Assembly (NCBI GenBank): GCA_047975325.1
Contig: JBKEDF010000026.1
Span: forward strand, 3,875-67,874
From: JBKEDF01 sp047975325
GTDB lineage: Bacteria > Pseudomonadota > Alphaproteobacteria > Rhodobacterales > Rhodobacteraceae
Direction of reading: 5' to 3'
DNA length: 64,000 bases
Below, piece after piece: positions 53,710-62,372 of this stretch. The notes beneath the pieces are model-generated. The model was given only the letters and a program-made list of their open reading frames with translations. It searched no databases and had not been told where the DNA came from. The translations under genes and the position numbers were made by a program. How positions within the stretch are numbered: position 1 is the stretch's first letter; every line of letters starts with the position of its first letter.

Positions 53710-56019
53710 TCATTCCTCAACGAATTTGACGGTTTTCACGTCGGGCAATTCGGAAAGGTCCATCGAATATTCACGGCCGTAGGAGGGGATCGGCAAATCG
53801 GCCTCCATCAGTTGCCAATCGATGGGCAGATCCCAGAACTTGCGGAAGCCCTCTTCCCAGCGCGGCCCCAGCTTGAAGCTGGCGGCGTACATCTGTTGGA
53901 CATGAACGCCAGCGTCTTTCGCAAGGATGCGTTCGCGTTCCTGGGCCATCCATTCCCTAGTCGGCACGGCCTTAGCCAGCCGTTCCTTGCGGATCTTCGC
54001 GCGCAGGCTTGCCGTCATGGCCTCATCGGCCTCAAACAGGTCATCCTTGCCCTTTTTCAGGGCCACGCCATAGACCGAGGCCGCGAAACGTTCCAACAGA
54101 TAGCCGCCATTGACATCCTCGGCCACGCGGGCGGGTTCACGGTCCAGAGGATCGCCGAAACCAGGGCCACCCCGCATGTAGTTCAGGTAAAGGTCATGGT
54201 CCTTGAACATCTCTTCGGTGGTGATCGCCTGCTTGTCCCGCTTGATCCCATCCGGGTTCACCAAGGCGTCGAATGTCGGGTTTTGCGGGTCGGTATCGCC
54301 GCCACAAGGGATCTCGCCACCGTTCTGGATAGCCTCTTCCAGCCCGGTGTCATGCGCCGCAAAGCGATAACCCGAGGCCGCCGGGTAGCCGCCCATCAGC
54401 CCCCAATCGGAACTGATATGGCCGTTGCCCATGAAGAACATCGTCCAGTCCTTGGCGTTCCAGACCATACGCAGCGATTCAAAGCCGCAACCGCCGCGAT
54501 ATTTGCCCGCGCCGCCCGAGCTGGCCTTGATCTGGCGACCCAGATAGACCAGCGGCTCCGCCAGCTCCCAGATCTCCATATCGCCCATGTCGCCTTCCGG
54601 GTTCCAGATGGCGGCGGCATGGCTGATGCCGTCATTGATGGCGCTGGCGCCGACGCCGTTGGCCGCGCATTCGAACGAGTTCACCGCATGGATTTCGTCA
54701 TACTGATTGAATCCGCCGCCCTGAAGCCAGTTCGAAGTATTGGCGTTGCCCGCATTGACCTCTTCCAGATAGCCGCGACCGAAATAGGACCGTGACAAAC
54801 CGCGCCACAGCGCCGTCCAGGAACTGACAAGAAAATGCCAGCTATAGGCAAAGGCCACACGGCGGTCATCCGGGTTCATCCAGGTGCCTTTCGGCAGGCG
54901 GAACTCGGTACCATAGGCGGCGCCGTCATTGATCATCTCGGTCGGGATCAGCGTCTGGGTCATCATCACCCAGATCCCCGAGGTAAAACTGACCGAATGG
55001 GCGTTATAGGTGTGCCAGCCCCATCGGCTCGATCCCTCGAAATCCAGCCGCCAGGTGCCATCCGGGCGGATGGTCATCTCGGACGGCGTATGCATGATCG
55101 TGTCGACCTTGGCGAAATCTGAGGGCACGCGCACGTCTTCGTGGGCGTAGGGCACATCGACAAAACCGACCTGACGATAGGTGCCGGGGATGGTCATCGC
55201 CTTGATGCGGTTCTGCAAACCAACGCGGCCATGTTCAACCGCCTCATAGGCGAATTTCCAATCGGCATCGATTCCTTCCTCGGCGATCACCTCCTCGACC
55301 AGCTTGCGGATCATGTGACAACCGGCGACGCGAGTGCGTTCGTCCAGCATCCAGTAGCGGGTGGTCCGCACCGAGCGCTGCGATTCATGCAACCAGTCGC
55401 GGAACAGCTCGTCGTTCTCGCCCACCTTGCGGCAGGTGACGGAGTAGCCGTCGCCGAAACGCTGGACCTGTCCAGTAGTCATGCTGCCCGGACCCACGGC
55501 ACCGGTGTCGATCACATGGGTCACGCCGCCGACCCAGCCGATCAGCGCGCCTTCGTGAAAGATTGGCACAATGGTGTGGATGTCGCAGGGATGGACATTC
55601 CCGATCAGTGAATCGTTGTTGCAGAAGATATCCCTGTCCCTGATGCCGGGGTTCCCCTCCCAGTCGTTCTCGATCATGTATTTGATCGCCGCGCCCATGG
55701 TACCGACATGGATGATGATCCCGGTCGAGGTCAGGATACTGTCACCCGCAGCGTTATAGAGGGTAAAGCAAAGTTCGCCCTCCTGCTCAACAATCGGGGA
55801 TGCGGCGATCTTCTTTGCGGTCTCGCGGGCATCAACGACGCCGGCCCGCAGGCGCGAGAACAGCTTGTTGTAAAGGATCGGGCTTTCCTTTTGCAGCGCC
55901 CGTTCCGTCAGGCCGGCATAATGGCCGGTGGCCTTGGTCTTTTCCATGATCTCGTCACGGTGCTGCTTCAGTGTCTGGCCACCGCGAACGATACCCTTGA
56001 TTTCAGATTGCATATTCAT
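53710..56019 (-). CDS. acxB: Acetone carboxylase alpha subunit (hydantoinase B family)
   Basis: A 769-residue HyuB-like subunit, close to the ~776 residues known for this subunit. Recognisable stretches include STGIIIHVGTMGAAIKYMI, FCNNDSLIGNVHPCD, and GGAGKYRGGCGFESLRM. It provides the manganese-containing carboxylation site in the purified enzymes. It starts 22 bases past the acxA stop behind a GGAGACA ribosome site and is 62 bases upstream of acxC. Confidence 0.93.
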   Translation of the reverse strand: MNMQSEIKGIVRGGQTLKQHRDEIMEKTKATGHYAGLTERALQKESPILYNKLFSRLRAGVVDARETAKKIAASPIVEQEGELCFTLYNAAGDSILTSTGIIIHVGTMGAAIKYMIENDWEGNPGIRDRDIFCNNDSLIGNVHPCDIHTIVPIFHEGALIGWVGGVTHVIDTGAVGPGSMTTGQVQRFGDGYSVTCRKVGENDELFRDWLHESQRSVRTTRYWMLDERTRVAGCHMIRKLVEEVIAEEGIDADWKFAYEAVEHGRVGLQNRIKAMTIPGTYRQVGFVDVPYAHEDVRVPSDFAKVDTIMHTPSEMTIRPDGTWRLDFEGSSRWGWHTYNAHSVSFTSGIWVMMTQTLIPTEMINDGAAYGTEFRLPKGTWMNPDDRRVAFAYSWHFLVSSWTALWRGLSRSYFGRGYLEEVNAGNANTSNWLQGGGFNQYDEIHAVNSFECAANGVGASAINDGISHAAAIWNPEGDMGDMEIWELAEPLVYLGRQIKASSGGAGKYRGGCGFESLRMVWNAKDWTMFFMGNGHISSDWGLMGGYPAASGYRFAAHDTGLEEAIQNGGEIPCGGDTDPQNPTFDALVNPDGIKRDKQAITTEEMFKDHDLYLNYMRGGPGFGDPLDREPARVAEDVNGGYLLERFAASVYGVALKKGKDDLFEADEAMTASLRAKIRKERLAKAVPTREWMAQERERILAKDAGVHVQQMYAASFKLGPRWEEGFRKFWDLPIDWQLMEADLPIPSYGREYSMDLSELPDVKTVKFVEE

Positions 56020-56041
56020 GTCTTGTCTCCTTCCTTACCCG

Positions 56042-58195
56042 TCACACTTCCTTCAGGTGGAACAGGCGGTGACCATCCAGCCAGGTTTCAAAACCGCCCG
56101 GCACGACAAAGGTCGTGGCGTCGGATTCGATGACGGCGGGGCCGGTAATGCGATTGCCGGGCGACAGCTTTTCCATCTGATAAAGCTGTGCATCGACCCA
56201 TTTGCCCTTGCGATAGAACTTGCGGGTACCAAGCCGCGCCTCCGCCGGCGGGGCTGCCTTGCCTTCGGCTTCCTTCGGGATCCTGGGTTTGGGGATCGGA
56301 ACGGTGCCACGCATGATCGCGCCGGTAACCGAATAGCCCAATTCGGGCGAACGGGCAGAGGCAGCATAGACCCGCCCATAGGTATCGTTAAAGGTTTCGA
56401 CCAGTTTGTCCCAATCGGCCGCAGTGCCGGCGGTCTTGATCGGGCTTTCGATTTCCAGATCATTCAGCTGACCGCGATACTGCATCCGATAGCCCGGCTG
56501 CAATTCGACCTGATTGCGCGTATAGCCGTTCAGTTCGAATTCCTCCAGCACCCGTTCGGCCAGTTCGCGCCAGGCATCGTTCAGGGTCTTTGCTTCCATC
56601 TCCTTTGCATCGTCTGATGCTTCCTCGGCAATATTCACATCAAGCGACTTGTCATAGCGGTATTCAAAATCCGCTGCGGCACAGCCGAAGGCCGAGAAAC
56701 CGGCAGCCCAGGCAGGCACAATGACATCCTCAAATCCCAGACCTTCGGTATAACCGTAAGTATGAACCGGCCCTGCCCCGCCATAGGAAAAGCAGGTAAA
56801 GGAGGATGGCGAATAACCCTTGCCGGAAATCATCGAACGCAAGTAATCGCGCAAATCGCTGTCCAGCAATTCGATCACACCGGCTGCGGCTTCCTCGACC
56901 GTCAGGCCCAGCGGATCGGCGATTTGTTCCTTCATCGCATCATAGGCGCGCTGCCGGTCCAGTTTGACCTGACCGCCTAGGAAATTATCGGGATTCAGAT
57001 AGCCAAGGATGACATGGCAGTCGGAAATCGTCACCGTGTCGATACCCGAATCCGCCCAGCACACGCCAACACGATAACCTGCCGAATCCGGCCCCAGCTT
57101 GATCGCCTTTGTATAGGGGTCAAGGCGGATGAAGCTGCCCGCACCGGCCCCTACCGAATCCAACCCGACCAGCGGCAGGGACAGCACCAGCCGCGCCATG
57201 TCGGGGTCGTTCTGGATGGTCAATTCGCCCTGGGTAATCAGCGCGACGTCAAACGATGTCCCGCCAATATCTGAACAGGCGATATTCTTGTAGCCCAGCA
57301 CCTCGCCCAGATATTTGGCGCCAATCACCCCGCCAATCGGACCAGACACGATAGTCCGGGCCAGTTCCTTGGCCTTCCAGGAAATAGTGCCGCCATGCGT
57401 GGCCATCACCCGGAAATCAAATTTCGATCCGTTATCCTTGAAGGTCGATGAGATCTTCTTCAGTGTTTGCCGACTGGGCTCAGCCGCGAAGGCCTCCAGC
57501 ACGGTGGTATTGGTGCGATGGGTTTCCTTACGCACCGGATAATAGTCGCAGGAGGCAAAAACCGGGATTTCCCTACCGGCTTTTGCAACCTCCTCGGTCA
57601 CGATATCACGCACCCGGCGTTCATGTGCGGGATTCCTGTAGCTGTGCAGAAGCGAGATCACGATACCCTCAACATCCTGCGCAATCAGATCCTGCGCCGA
57701 TTGCCGCGCGGTTTCCTCGCGCAGCGGAATGACCACGGTGCCGAACATGTCCACCCGCTCCATCACGCCGCGGGTCAGATGGCGCGGCACAAGGGGATCG
57801 TCGTAGTAATGGGTGTTCAGGTGGATGCGATCTTCATAGGCCATACCCAGATAGGCCTGACAGGCGCGGCCCATACGATGGAAATCCTCCATCCCGGCAT
57901 TGACGATCAGCCCGGTTTTCAGCCCCTTGCGCTGCACCACACGGTTCAGCATCGCAGTGCCTGAATAGACCCCGGTCTGGATGGAGCCCAGTGCCTCTTC
58001 CAGCGACAGGCCCCAGTGCTCCAGCCCCTCACGGCTGGATTCGATCAGCCCGCGCGCTTCGTTATCCGGTGTCGATTGCGCCTTGCCAACCACGAATTCC
58101 CCATCGCTGTCGACAAAAAATGTATCGGTCATGGTTCCGCCCGCATCGATGCCAAGCACCTGCACGGTCCGGTCGTTCTTTCTGTCCAATGGCAT
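56042..58195 (-). CDS. acxA: Acetone carboxylase beta subunit (hydantoinase A family)
   Basis: A 717-residue HyuA-like subunit. The actin/ASKHA-type phosphate loop appears as LGIDAGGTMTDTFFVD, with SDIGGTSFDVAL further on. This subunit handles ATP, which is spent to AMP and two phosphates to activate acetone and bicarbonate. The ATG at 58195 follows GGGAGGAACAACC and gives a length equal to that known for the subunit. It is first in acxABC and 192 bases downstream of acxR. Confidence 0.94.
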   Translation of the reverse strand: MPLDRKNDRTVQVLGIDAGGTMTDTFFVDSDGEFVVGKAQSTPDNEARGLIESSREGLEHWGLSLEEALGSIQTGVYSGTAMLNRVVQRKGLKTGLIVNAGMEDFHRMGRACQAYLGMAYEDRIHLNTHYYDDPLVPRHLTRGVMERVDMFGTVVIPLREETARQSAQDLIAQDVEGIVISLLHSYRNPAHERRVRDIVTEEVAKAGREIPVFASCDYYPVRKETHRTNTTVLEAFAAEPSRQTLKKISSTFKDNGSKFDFRVMATHGGTISWKAKELARTIVSGPIGGVIGAKYLGEVLGYKNIACSDIGGTSFDVALITQGELTIQNDPDMARLVLSLPLVGLDSVGAGAGSFIRLDPYTKAIKLGPDSAGYRVGVCWADSGIDTVTISDCHVILGYLNPDNFLGGQVKLDRQRAYDAMKEQIADPLGLTVEEAAAGVIELLDSDLRDYLRSMISGKGYSPSSFTCFSYGGAGPVHTYGYTEGLGFEDVIVPAWAAGFSAFGCAAADFEYRYDKSLDVNIAEEASDDAKEMEAKTLNDAWRELAERVLEEFELNGYTRNQVELQPGYRMQYRGQLNDLEIESPIKTAGTAADWDKLVETFNDTYGRVYAASARSPELGYSVTGAIMRGTVPIPKPRIPKEAEGKAAPPAEARLGTRKFYRKGKWVDAQLYQMEKLSPGNRITGPAVIESDATTFVVPGGFETWLDGHRLFHLKEV

Positions 58196-58214
58196 GGTTG
58201 TTCCTCCCATTCCT

Positions 58215-58238
58215 GGTGCCACCCGGAATGGTGGCACC
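58215..58238. promoter_or_regulatory. Perfect inverted repeat in the acxA leader
   Basis: GGTGCCACC and GGTGGCACC, spaced by six bases, form a perfect 9-bp dyad ending 20 bases before the acxA ATG. A further TGCCACC occurs at 58351. It could be an operator or a 5' RNA hairpin close to the ribosome site. Confidence 0.5.
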
Positions 58239-58270
58239 GGAACAGGTTGTCGCAGGCTATGGTCGAATCA

Positions 58271-58283
58271 CTGTCCGATATTC
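58271..58283. promoter_or_regulatory. CTGTCCGATaTTC motif upstream of acxA
   Basis: This 13-base sequence differs by one base from the one at 60318-60330 upstream of acxR. It lies about 76 bases before the acxA start, a suitable place for an activator site. Confidence 0.4.
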
Positions 58284-58387
58284 ACGCGGTCTGACGGACA
58301 TGCTGCGGACGCAAAAACCCAGTGCTGAGGATGCCGAAACCCTGCGCAGATGCCACCCGCGCATGACAGGGCATGCCTGCTGGCCGA

Positions 58388-60187
58388 TCAGCCTTTCCGC
58401 GCGCGCGAAATACCGTAGGCGTCCAGTTTCAGATACAGGGTGGATCGGGCAATCCCCAAACGCCGGGCTACCCGAGTCAGGTTACCCCCCTCGCGTTCGA
58501 TTGCCTCAACAATCTCGGCATGTTCCAGATCGCGCAATGTTTCGCCACCTTCCGGGCGCGCAGGCCGGCGGATCTCGGCAGGCAGCGCCTTTTCATCGAT
58601 CAGACCGCTCATCGACAACGCATCGAGCGAAGAAATCAGGTTGCCCATCTCACGCAGGTTCCCGGGCCATGAATAGGCGTTAAGCACCGCTATCGCGCCC
58701 GAGGTGAAATTCAGTTCACGCCCCCCCAAGGCGGCGTGACTGCGCACCAATGAACGCAACGATGGCGCGATCTCATCACTGCGTTCACGCAGGGCCGGAA
58801 TGTGCAGCCGGGCACCGGCAATGTGATAGTACAGATCGCTGCGAAACTGCCCTGCCCGCATTGCCGTCATAAGCGACCGCACCGACAGGGCCACGATCCG
58901 GATGCCCGCCTCACTGGCCTGTTCGACCAGCGTCAGCAGCAATCGTTGCGCCTCGGGCGGTGTCGCGCCGGGGCCATTGAGGCAGAGCGTTCCGGGCTGC
59001 GAGGCAAGGCCACGCCGGGCGATACCTGCCAGTTCCTCACGCAGCCCTTCAATGGTCAGAAGCGAACAGTCGAGCAGGTCGAAATCACCCCCGGACTGGG
59101 CACTGGCACGATGGATTGCCCGGGCCAGATAGGTCTTGCCGGTGCCGGCCTCTCCTTCGATCAGGATCGGAATCCGGGTTTGCGCCAGACGCTGCGCCTG
59201 GACGCAAAGCGCACCAGTCACGGCACCGATCCGGCCAATCTGCCCAAGTTCAGCCTCAGGTGTCGTGGTGCCATGGCGCGGACGGCGCAATGACAGCATG
59301 ACCCCGATGGCCTCACCATCTTTTGAGACGACCTCCATCTCGGTATTGGGCAGGCAGCCGTCAAGTGCTTCGGCAATGGCCTCGGGCCGCTGATCAATCA
59401 GGTGCGGCACCCGCCCGCGCAACTGGCTGAGCGCCTCATCATCGTCGCAGAACCGGGTGAAATCGGGCGAAGACAGCACATCCGCCCCGCTGCGATCCAT
59501 GACCAGAACCGGTTCCGCCCCGCGGCGCAGACTGGACATCTGCAACCGTTCCATCAGCGTTTCGCGTTCGCGCGCCAACAGGCGGGTCAGATCCGATTCG
59601 ACCTGTGCGGCCAGGGCGGAGGACAGGGCGGCCGCACTGGCCTGCCTGAGCCCGCTTGGCCAGGAAATATCCAGCACACCCAGCAATTCACCCGTTGCCG
59701 GATCGGCGATCGGTGTGGCTGCGCAGCTCCACCGCTGGATTTCCTCACAGAAATGTTCCGCCGCCGTAATGACCACGGGGCTATGCAGGTGGATGGCGGT
59801 GCCGATGGCATTGGTGCCAATGGCTTCCTCGCTCCAGTTGCCGCCCAGATGCAGGTGATTTTCACGGCCGCGATTCAGCGTATCGGTATCTCCGACCGCG
59901 TCCAGAACAACGCCGCTGCTGTCGCATAGCAGTAAAATATTGCTGCTGTCATCCAGCAATACACCGGCACGCTGCAATGCGGATTTTGCACTGTTGCGCA
60001 GTCTTCGTGCCTGCGCCTGCTGGGTCAGCAACGCCTGATCCTCAAGCAACGGCGCCTGTTTCAGGCTTCGCAAACCGCGCCTTATGCAACGCTGCCAGCT
60101 GCCCAGTATCTCACGCCGTATATTGACCGGCGCGCGACCCGAAACCACATAGGCTTCCCAGTCATCCTTGGTAACGGTGTGAGACAC
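58388..60187 (-). CDS. acxR: AcxR/AcoR-like transcriptional activator with degenerate AAA+ domain
   Basis: A 599-residue regulator of the AcoR/AcxR type. A GAF-like sensory domain fills about residues 60-210. The AAA+ domain has an intact Walker A (GEAGTGKTYLARAIH, near 343) and the conserved DLYYHIAGARLHIPALRER, but the GAFTGA loop that contacts sigma-54 is absent and Walker B reads GTLCLNGPG instead of GTLFLDEIG. A Fis-type helix-turn-helix (NLTRVARRLGIARSTLYLKL) ends the protein. The GTG start at 60187 is decided by a GGGGAGGAG site just upstream. It lies directly upstream of acxABC on the same strand and probably controls it in response to acetone or a related ketone. Confidence 0.85.
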   Translation of the reverse strand: MSHTVTKDDWEAYVVSGRAPVNIRREILGSWQRCIRRGLRSLKQAPLLEDQALLTQQAQARRLRNSAKSALQRAGVLLDDSSNILLLCDSSGVVLDAVGDTDTLNRGRENHLHLGGNWSEEAIGTNAIGTAIHLHSPVVITAAEHFCEEIQRWSCAATPIADPATGELLGVLDISWPSGLRQASAAALSSALAAQVESDLTRLLARERETLMERLQMSSLRRGAEPVLVMDRSGADVLSSPDFTRFCDDDEALSQLRGRVPHLIDQRPEAIAEALDGCLPNTEMEVVSKDGEAIGVMLSLRRPRHGTTTPEAELGQIGRIGAVTGALCVQAQRLAQTRIPILIEGEAGTGKTYLARAIHRASAQSGGDFDLLDCSLLTIEGLREELAGIARRGLASQPGTLCLNGPGATPPEAQRLLLTLVEQASEAGIRIVALSVRSLMTAMRAGQFRSDLYYHIAGARLHIPALRERSDEIAPSLRSLVRSHAALGGRELNFTSGAIAVLNAYSWPGNLREMGNLISSLDALSMSGLIDEKALPAEIRRPARPEGGETLRDLEHAEIVEAIEREGGNLTRVARRLGIARSTLYLKLDAYGISRARKG

Positions 60188-60317
60188 GTCGATCTCCTCC
60201 CCGGACCTATGACGAACACCCCTCCACCGGACGGTCAATCATCCGCGCCTCGGGCTTGTGCGGTCTGCATCGCCAACGCGGCTTTGCGTGGATTATAACT
60301 CAAGCGGAGTATCGAGT

Positions 60318-60334
60318 CTGTCCGATTTTCGGAC
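60318..60334. promoter_or_regulatory. CTGTCCGATtTTCGGAC motif upstream of acxR
   Basis: Contains the dyad GTCCGA-N3-TCGGAC (60320-60334) and shares 12 of 13 bases with the site upstream of acxA. It lies about 131 bases before the acxR GTG. Confidence 0.45.
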
Positions 60335-60422
60335 GATTGGGCAGCAGAGCGTCAAGCCACCCGGCTATTCTGGTAGAATGCACAACAACAGCACGACGCC
60401 GGGCGGGTCGATTTCTGAAAGG

Positions 60423-61220
60423 TCACTTTTGGGGGCCGGCAATGGAAAAGGCCGCTCCTTGCGGGTCCGCCGCGACGGCAATATAGGCCGGCCCCGGCAC
60501 CTCGATCGGGCCCATATGGACCTGCCCGCCAGCAGTCTTTATCGCATCAACCCTGGCAGCGACGCTGCCCTTTACGCCAAAATAGGGCAGCCAAGCGGGA
60601 GTGGGAGAATTCTCTTGCGGTTGAATCGCGCCGATATCCACACCATTGCGGCGGATCAGTTGGTAGATACCACTGCCACCCATATCCATCGCCTCACCCT
60701 TGGTCCATCCGAACAGCCCGGAATAGAAGGCAAAGCCACCCTCCGGATCCGGGGTCATCAGTTCATGCCAATTGCCGTGACCGGCCTTGCTCTGGTCAAA
60801 CGCGCCCTGACCGGCCTCTGCCTTGGTGCGGTCGGCCGCACCCATCTGGCTCATGTCCAACTGGAGGATGCCGAAGACCGCGCCTTGTGGATCCTGTGTC
60901 ACGGCAAAATGGCCAGTGCCGGGAATGTTGGTTGGCTGCTTGAAGATCTTACCGCCCGCCACCCTGATATCCGTGGCGGCCTTGTCGCAATCATCGACCG
61001 CGAAATAGGTCAGCCAGTTTGGAGGCGGATTTCCTTCCTGAGCCGTCGAAGGCATCATGCCCGCAACCACCTCACCCCCGGCTGATGCCAGCAGATAGCG
61101 GGAACCCGGCATGTCGCTATCCTGCACATCCCAGTCAAGGACGGCAGCATAGAACGCCCTTGCATTGTCCAGATCGCTGGTGCCCAGTTCGTACCAGCAA
61201 GGGTTTCCGTGAAAGTTCAT
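60423..61220 (-). CDS. VOC family protein (two glyoxalase-like domains)
   Basis: A 265-residue protein made of two vicinal-oxygen-chelate modules. Repeats start with PCWYELGTSDLDNARAFYAAV near residue 5 and NWHELMTPDPEGGFAFYSGLF near residue 150. Histidine/glutamate metal ligands are incomplete, so it may bind a ligand or confer resistance rather than catalyse. It is divergent from the HxlR regulator, which could control it. Confidence 0.82.
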   Translation of the reverse strand: MNFHGNPCWYELGTSDLDNARAFYAAVLDWDVQDSDMPGSRYLLASAGGEVVAGMMPSTAQEGNPPPNWLTYFAVDDCDKAATDIRVAGGKIFKQPTNIPGTGHFAVTQDPQGAVFGILQLDMSQMGAADRTKAEAGQGAFDQSKAGHGNWHELMTPDPEGGFAFYSGLFGWTKGEAMDMGGSGIYQLIRRNGVDIGAIQPQENSPTPAWLPYFGVKGSVAARVDAIKTAGGQVHMGPIEVPGPAYIAVAADPQGAAFSIAGPQK

Positions 61221-61318
61221 CCTGTTCTCCCAATTGGTGGTTATGCGGATTGGTATATCCTTTGGCGAAGCCCATCATTGCACTTGAAGTATGAAAAAAC
61301 AACTTATAGAATGAAAAT

Positions 61319-61975
61319 ATGACTGAACAAGGCGGAAAACCTCCCATCCGTTATGACGAAGGCTGTCTGGCCGCCCATGCGCTGAACCTGATTGGGGATC
61401 GTTGGGCGCTGTTGGTGGTGCGCGAATTGATGTTCACGCCAAAGCGGTTCCAGATGATCCGGGCGGGACTGCCCGGCATCACAGCCAGCGTGCTGACCGG
61501 TCGACTGGCGCAACTCGCAAAGGCGGGCGTCGTCGATCATGATGACAGGTTGGGCCTTTATGCATTGACCGATGCCGGGCGTGGGCTGCTACCGGTGCTG
61601 GAGTCGCTCTGTCACTGGGCGCTGATGGTGCCGGGGCACGATCCCACGCGGTTCATCAGCCCCTCGGCCCTGATGATCTCGATGGGGGTGAACCTGATGC
61701 GGGACCGGGCCGAGGGGCATGAGGCGCGGGCCGGGTTTGATTTCGACAGTGAGGCGTTTGAGATGCGGCTGATGAGCGGCACAATCTGCACCATTGCCGT
61801 CAGGCAGCCCGATACGCCTTTTACCCTGTCGGGAAACGGCAATACGCTGGCAATGGCAATCTATGGCACAACGCCCCTGCAGATGCTGGTCGCCAATGGC
61901 CTCATTGGCATGGATGGCGACATTGCCACCGCGCAGGATTTTGTCGATCTGTTCAGGCTGGGGGTGCAGCCCTGA
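61319..61975 (+). CDS. HxlR family winged-helix transcriptional regulator
   Basis: A 218-residue regulator. The HxlR winged helix spans about residues 15-105 (CLAAHALNLIGDRWALLVVRELM, then TASVLTGRLAQLAKAGVV and YALTDAG). The extra ~110 C-terminal residues form an SCP2-like or ligand-binding tail seen in some HxlR proteins. It is divergent from the VOC gene with 98 bases between, an AT-rich region suited to both promoters. It may repress the VOC gene. Confidence 0.88.
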   Translation: MTEQGGKPPIRYDEGCLAAHALNLIGDRWALLVVRELMFTPKRFQMIRAGLPGITASVLTGRLAQLAKAGVVDHDDRLGLYALTDAGRGLLPVLESLCHWALMVPGHDPTRFISPSALMISMGVNLMRDRAEGHEARAGFDFDSEAFEMRLMSGTICTIAVRQPDTPFTLSGNGNTLAMAIYGTTPLQMLVANGLIGMDGDIATAQDFVDLFRLGVQP

Positions 61976-61984
61976 AGGCTTTCC

Positions 61985-62077
61985 TCACCGCAAAAGAATC
62001 GCAAATACCGGCACACCAACAAGCGCGGTAACAACCCCAAAAGCCGCCGCAAGCGAAAACCACGACCACATAGCCAT
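61985..62077 (-). pseudogene. C-terminal remnant of a FecCD-type ABC permease
   Basis: Only 30 codons remain: the frame reads WSWFSLAAAFGVVTALVGVP and then VFAILLR before a stop. The G-V-V-T-A-L-x-G-x-P-x-F pattern is the usual end of FecCD (siderophore/haem/cobalamin) permeases. A stop codon lies 12 codons upstream in the same frame, and no other part of a permease is present. It marks a deletion or rearrangement junction. Confidence 0.5.
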
Positions 62078-62372
62078 GCCATCGACGTTCCGACAGCTTT
62101 GTTACTGTATTCGCGCATTTTTTGGTCCGGACCACCCGGAACTGCCCGAGAAATGATCATATCACGGACCGTCGCCACTACGTCAGGGCATTGGCTTGAG
62201 CGTCATTTCCCGGCGAACTACGGTTGATCCTGATCGACCAACAATGACGTTGACCCGATTTCCCTGAATGAACAGGGGCCCGCCCGAGCAACGCCGCTCG
62301 ACCGCAATTCGCCTTTGGCGAAGCGCTGTCAGTGGCGGTTTGTTTTGGAGCCTCTGAACAGGGATCTTCAGG
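62078..62372. other. Unassigned stretch between FecCD remnant and nirB fragment
   Basis: About 295 bases hold no conserved frame I recognise. They include the 10-base palindrome GGTCCGGACC near 62122-62131. Plausible ORFs on either strand lack family motifs. The stretch is probably shuffled accessory DNA. Confidence 0.5.

Noticed and set aside
58196..58387. Sigma-54 promoter (TGGCAC-N5-TTGC) upstream of acxA
   Set aside because: TGGCAC occurs only within the inverted repeat without a properly spaced TTGC. The best other match (AGCAC...TTTTTGC) lacks the GG and has wrong spacing.
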